This document shows positions 58,529 through 64,000 of a stretch of 64,000 nt of DNA, piece by piece. The notes beneath the pieces were generated by a model that saw only the letters and a program-made list of their open reading frames with translations, ran no database searches and was not told the DNA's origin. The DNA is from Lasiosphaeria ovina (lineage: Eukaryota; Ascomycota; Sordariomycetes; Sordariales; Lasiosphaeriaceae), in assembly GCA_033439765.1 (NCBI GenBank), contig JAULSN010000001.1, positions 8,122,001 through 8,186,000 of the forward strand, read 5' to 3'. Position numbers and translations under genes: made by a program. How positions within the stretch are numbered: position 1 is the stretch's first letter; each line of letters opens with the position of its first letter.

Positions 58529-59203
58529 AGCCTTTGGTGAGTGGCCACTGGAGCTTTGCTGGTAAGCAAGCCCAAGAGGCTGTGGAGGGCAGTGTTTGTG
58601 TCGTGTGTGCCTCGTGCGGCTTTCTGGATGCAAGTGTCTCGCTTCTACTAAAACGACGACACCAGTGTGATCAATAAGGCAAAAAGCTCTCCGGTTCTCG
58701 AAACTCCCAAGTCCATCCGGTAAGCACCATGGCGGATTGACCTTGCCGTATTAGTAATTTCGTGAAGGAGGAAAAACACAAAGTATGAAAAGGATTAAAA
58801 GATTATCTATTGAAAAAGCCGTCGCCGGATACGTCCCTCCATTCTGAGCCACTTTGATGAAGTGGAGAGTTTTCTCGTGGAACGTGCAGTTCCATGCGAT
58901 CATGTACAGTACTGTATTCGCGGGGTAGTTATAGCGAGCTTGACCCACCCATCCCAGCACCTATACGAGTTCCACTGTGATTTGTCACAGCCTGGCAAAT
59001 CATTAAATCATCGAGTTGCACTACAGAGTCGTGGACAGGAAAAGGATGTGAAATTAGACTCCAAGAGTCAAATAGACATTGCTATTTGGAGTGAGCTGTG
59101 CTCAGTTACCTAGCTATGTATGTCCATTGCGGCGACCATCCGAAATCGCTGAACGCCGTTATGTAAATCCACCCAAAACCAATCCCAAACAAAAAAGAAC
59201 CGC
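58529..59203. other. Intergenic region ETP1 to UBI4
   Basis: Holds the ETP1 promoter and UBI4 3' end on the minus strand. No gene seen. Confidence 0.6.
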
Positions 59204-60223
<1,020 letters not shown>

Positions 60224-60375
60224 CTTGACGAAGTGATGGGAGATTTCAGGTGTGGTGTTGGAGGTACCGATAGGATATTTGCGTTCTTCTTTGTGGGAGA
60301 TTCCTAGAAGAGGAGAGACAGTTGTTGGTTGTAAGTGGGAAAGATTTGGGTGAGCGAAAGAAGAGTGGTCGGAGG

Positions 60376-60383
60376 TTAAATAG
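60376..60383 (-). promoter_or_regulatory. TATA-like element of UBI4
   Basis: CTATTTAA on the minus strand, about 155 nt before the start codon; position fits a core promoter if the leader is short or spliced. Motif match only. Confidence 0.35.
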
Positions 60384-61220
60384 GGAAGACGAGAGAGTTG
60401 GTCAGGCTGCCACTGAGGGGTGGCTGAGTTGGGTGTGTCACAAAGGCGCAAGGGCCACTCGTTAGCTCTTGCAAGGGTAGGGAAGCGCAGGGAAGGGTCT
60501 CGAATGGCCGTGGTCCAGTCAGGTGAGCGTATTCGGATGGCTGGAGCGGGGCAAAGAGGTGTCCTAAGAAACCAGCCTCGCACGCCGCACAGTCGTCCAC
60601 TGCCAGTGATTCCGACTGCGGCCGAGGATGAATAATTCGCATTCGCCCAACCTAGGCTCAGTCAGCCCTTTTCGGCCTCACCAATTATTCCAGCTCCCCA
60701 TTACTTTTCTGTCTCTTTCTACAGAGTACGCTACTGAACGAATCTTTGGAGGTGGAATCATGAAGCGAAGGGGCCATTGCCGAGCCTCGCCCTCTCCTCA
60801 ACCTTGCCGGTTGGTTGGCCTCCACAAGGCGATCTAAGGGCGCTTCCCGCCCCGCCTGACAAGGCCCACCACCTCACCAAGGCAGACGGGTTGTCCCTGT
60901 GGCATGATGTGAATGAATTCACAGCTAAAAACAAATTGCAACGCAGTCGTTAGCAAATTTGAGTCCAACATCCAACATCTGTCGTATGCAGTAAATATTG
61001 CGTTAATTTGTTCAAACTTGGAGGAGCAAATCCACCGATGATTTAGCGCCTGCCTGTCTTCTCAATGCACCCATCTGTTTGTCGAGCCGCCACTCATCAT
61101 CTGGGGCGAGACCACGCGGGCGCCCAGGCCTCGCCTCTCCGGACCAAATCCAAAGTGGGTCTAAACTAGCCGAGAGGTAAAGTGAGTGCTCCGGTCTACA
61201 CACGCACGACACGGAACACT

Positions 61221-61312
61221 CAACTACCTCTAAAAATGGGATGTGCGGGTTAACCCCCCTGTTGCGGCTTGTTGCTAGCTGGCTTTGCACACCCCATTTT
61301 TGGAGGTAGTTG
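61221..61312. repeat. 26-bp inverted repeat with 40-nt loop
   Basis: Arms 61221-61246 and 61287-61312 are reverse complements at 24 of 26 positions; both mismatches are transitions. It could form a stem-loop or represent termini of a very small non-autonomous element. No target-site duplication was confirmed. Confidence 0.75.
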
Positions 61313-62904
61313 CACGTGTAGGTAGCACCTTAGTACAGTCGCACGTGCCGAACACCACCTCAAGTGTTCGACCATTTTGCTATTGTCTTCCAGCAACTTT
61401 CAGATCAAATCAATTGTCTTGCTCTCGCGGCTCTTGAAGCAGGCTCTACGAATTAATGTGTCGCTCTTGTCGCACTGGTGCAGCTGCTCACAATGCCGAT
61501 GGGAAACCACAACCAACCCCGCAATTATCGAGTGTTTGAAGCTGCTGCTGCATCAAGCCAAGGGCCAAATGACACCACAAAGACAATCGCTGTCGCAATG
61601 CATTCGTTAGGGAAATTCACATCATCCATTTCAACTATTAACACATTCTTCCTTGCATAGTGTAGAGCTCCCTAGTATTCGGCATCGTGCACCGAGGGAC
61701 TTGGCTAGTAGTGTTTCAACCAGGCGAGTGGGTGGGTAGTGGGAAAATAAGCTAAGCGGCAAAAGGCGGGATTGGTGAGGATGGACGACCCAGATCTCGC
61801 AACCGACGTCATCGTTTTCCTCGGTTGGTGACTGGTGCCTGAAGGAGTTTTCCAGACCAGAAGCACATCGGGAAAACGATGGGCGTGACTTTGGAATAGG
61901 TTCACGAAATCACGATAGAAGGACCTCGTCGCTGGAGAAAATTTCAGAATTTGAAGGCTAAAAAAATAGACTAAACGTAAAAGGCGTCAACATGTTCCTT
62001 CGTGGGTTTTGAGTCCCGTTGGGGACACGTTGGGACTATGAAAAAGGCTTCGAGGAAGTCGAGATTCCGTTCGGTGGAAAGATCAAGGAGTGCTGATTCA
62101 TAGAAGCTTACCCAGATGCTGTGGTTCTTGCGAGGGACGTGGTCGCTTTCGATGACTGGGAGTGAGCCATCTATCTCAAGCCGCCTCGGCAAAGCACACC
62201 AACTTCTGTCCATTTCTCTCTTTGATACAACAACTCCTTACACAAAATATACCTATAAACATGCCACACCTGTTCAGCACTTTAAGTCTCATAAAATTAC
62301 TTGAAAATTAAAGGACCCTAAGATTAAAATCTCAACCTCGCTTTTCTGCAGCTTATATCGAGCTGAGTATTTATTTGGCTTTTCTATTTTCTTCACAAGA
62401 ATTCTTACCCCCATCTCGCTTGTTGGCCATCACACAAAGCCGTCCCGCCCTAGCAACATGTGTCTTGAAGACTTCGTAAGCCTCTCAAACAAACGCCAAT
62501 CCCATGCATATTTCTATATGCTCTGTTCTCTTTCGTGTGCGTATCGTAAGAGCATTCCGTCGTTCCCATGCGCCCGTGTCCTTGCCATCGGGACTGATGT
62601 TCTGATTCAGTCGTACAGATCGTTGGGTAAATCATCAAAAGTGTCATAAAATGGTCCGTCATAATAGACGTCGGTAAAATCGAAACGTGTGGCAGCTGCC
62701 AGCCCGAATAAAAAAAAAGGCAAAGCGAAGCAGTCATCATAAGAGTTAAGTCGCAAAAACGCCGTCGCTGAACTGAAAGAAGAAGGAATTCCAACAACAA
62801 AAAATAGACAAAAGAAACAAAAGAGGCTCTCGCGAGCAGAATGGAATGTCTTCCGTCCAAAACGGGTACTGTAATGAGAAATCATGTTGCGACAAGAGGC
62901 GGCC

Positions 62905-64000
62905 CTAGTTGGCTCGAATGACCAGCTTTGACAGCAGCTTGTTGGATAACGAGTCAAAGTCATATCGATCGAACTTTGTATCTTGACGCGTTCTCAGGTA
63001 GGCCTCTGCGATTTTGTGTCAGTTGCAAGTTCCAAGAAAAGAAAAGAAAGGATTAAGATGCAAGACCACTGACCATGCTTGATGACATGTTGTCTCACTT
63101 CTGTCATTGCCTCACAAACAGCTGGGTTGTTGTTGAGAAGCTGACCGTGTCTCCGGGTATCCCACTCGGTGAATGACGGGAGTTTCTGCGAAATTGCGTG
63201 GAAGAGGCCGACGATGACTCCAACAGGTGTTGTCTCCATGTCGGTGCAGAACTTGTTGACGGCAACCGGGTCGGGAACGCGGTAGTGGCAGTCAAACTGG
63301 ATCTCCTCCCACACCGCCAAAAGGATGGAAGCGAGCATGTAGATAGTGGGCCAATTCTTCAGCCGCTCTCCGCTGTAAACGCTGGAATAAAGAGCTGAAA
63401 GTTCCTCAAGGATATCTTTTTGAAGTTCGCGCCACATGTCGGCCATGGCGCACTTGATCTGGAAATTGATCATGACCGGAGCAACAACTTTGCCAAAGTA
63501 CTTGGAATCTTCGTCGTCAATCTTGCCCTCCATTGGTTCCTCGGTAGGCGGCTGCTCTACCATGGTGATGTGGAGCGTGAGATTGTAGGCCACAACGAGC
63601 TTAAGGGCCTTCCGGATAACAGGCAGTCGCTCCTTGACGTAGAAACGATATGCTGTCTTGAAGATTTCCGTGATGAAGGGGGTTCCTTCGAAGTGATCGT
63701 CGATGAATCTCTCAAATCCCTCGTCGATGTGCTTGTCGAGATATTCCGATAGCGCCTCTGGTGAAACACCTTCATGCCCAACATCTAAGCGCTCGGTGCG
63801 AATTTCGAAATCAATGGGCTCCTGGTCCTGCAGCGTTGACTCGACCCAGTCCAGCTGAAAACAGCTGTCATCCGCAACGTACACCTCGCGAACCATAACA
63901 GGAAGACAGAAGCCATAGCCGTGAGTGATCCACATCAGTGTTTCCTTTTGTGCAAACCCCTTCACATTGAAGACAGACATACCGCGGCCGAGATGCCGCT
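62905..64000 (-). CDS. 3' part of an unidentified fungal protein (incomplete)
   Basis: Minus-strand exons read from the right edge to 63074 and from 63005 to 62905, giving an open C-terminal part of at least 370 aa; the frame is still open at base 64000 (RHLGRGMSVFN), so the true start is outside. The 68-nt intron joins HVIKH to EAYLRTRQDTKFDRYDFDSL and a stop after VIRAN. No zinc cluster or named domain is inside the window. Helical segments with Trp (DMWRELQKDILEELSALY, NWPTIYMLASILLAVWEE) are like the C-terminal regions of some fungal transcription-factor-like proteins, but this is a weak impression. Asp/Glu-rich patches precede them (DLDVGHEGVSPEALSEYL region). Confidence 0.6.

Larger units (their letters stand above)
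60224..62904. other. 2.7-kb intergenic region UBI4 to the right-edge gene
   Basis: UBI4 promoter on the left. It contains a 26-bp inverted repeat (61221-61312) and two CACGTG sites (61313-61318, 61342-61347). An 80-codon ATG frame on the minus strand (62213-61971) reads fairly protein-like but matches nothing I know and is not called as a gene. Confidence 0.5.

Overview
This window reads as nuclear DNA of a filamentous ascomycete, most likely a Sordariomycete and possibly of the order Sordariales; that placement is inferred. The coding sequence is GC-rich. Genes are broken by short introns (about 65-150 nt), nearly all GT-AG. Protein families include a fungal tyrosinase, QCR6 with an acidic hinge, ERG27, a DAL81/TamA-type regulator, RXT2 and ETP1. 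A tRNA-Arg carries an intron just 3' of its anticodon. No bacterial, viral or mobile-element genes were recognised.

Layout, left to right. 1-8.6 kb: a secreted tyrosinase (+, eight exons) and an Apd1-type [2Fe-2S] protein (+). 8.6-12 kb: a formin-like GBD/FH3 protein that lacks the FH1/FH2 actin module (+). 12-18.3 kb: a gene-poor 6.3-kb gap with a minisatellite and a TA-rich, stop-laden stretch. 18.3-25 kb: a GRAM/WBP2-like protein, QCR6 of respiratory complex III, and an FLVCR-like major facilitator transporter with a 20-Gln tract (all +). 25.6-27.3 kb: ERG27 3-ketosteroid reductase (-). 30.2-34.9 kb: an OB-fold protein, a Zn2Cys6 regulator with a UPC2-like finger, and a GNAT acetyltransferase (all +). 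38.9-41.5 kb: a DAL81/TamA-like nitrogen regulator (+) behind a 4-kb gap. 42.7-46.4 kb: an unidentified membrane protein (-) divergent from RXT2 (+), with the tRNA-Arg between them. 48.6-54.2 kb: a DHA2 drug transporter (+) convergent with a glycerol-3-phosphate acyltransferase (-). 56.2-64 kb, all minus: ETP1/BRAP2, polyubiquitin UBI4, and the 3' end of an unrecognised gene that runs off the right edge.

Most of these are independent housekeeping or regulatory genes (sterol and glycerolipid synthesis, respiration, chromatin deacetylation, nitrogen control, ubiquitin). I see no secondary-metabolite cluster and no defence island. Exon boundaries were deduced by reading splice sites against conserved family motifs; every join given preserves frame across all exons.

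I found no convincing previously undescribed multi-gene system. The points most worth checking are a C-terminal Leu-Ser-Trp on the Apd1-like protein, a Ser19Gly change in one of four ubiquitin repeats, a GC-AG intron in ETP1, a stop-free 3n intron in the DHA2 transporter, an orphan OB-fold protein, and a 26-bp inverted repeat near 61.2 kb.
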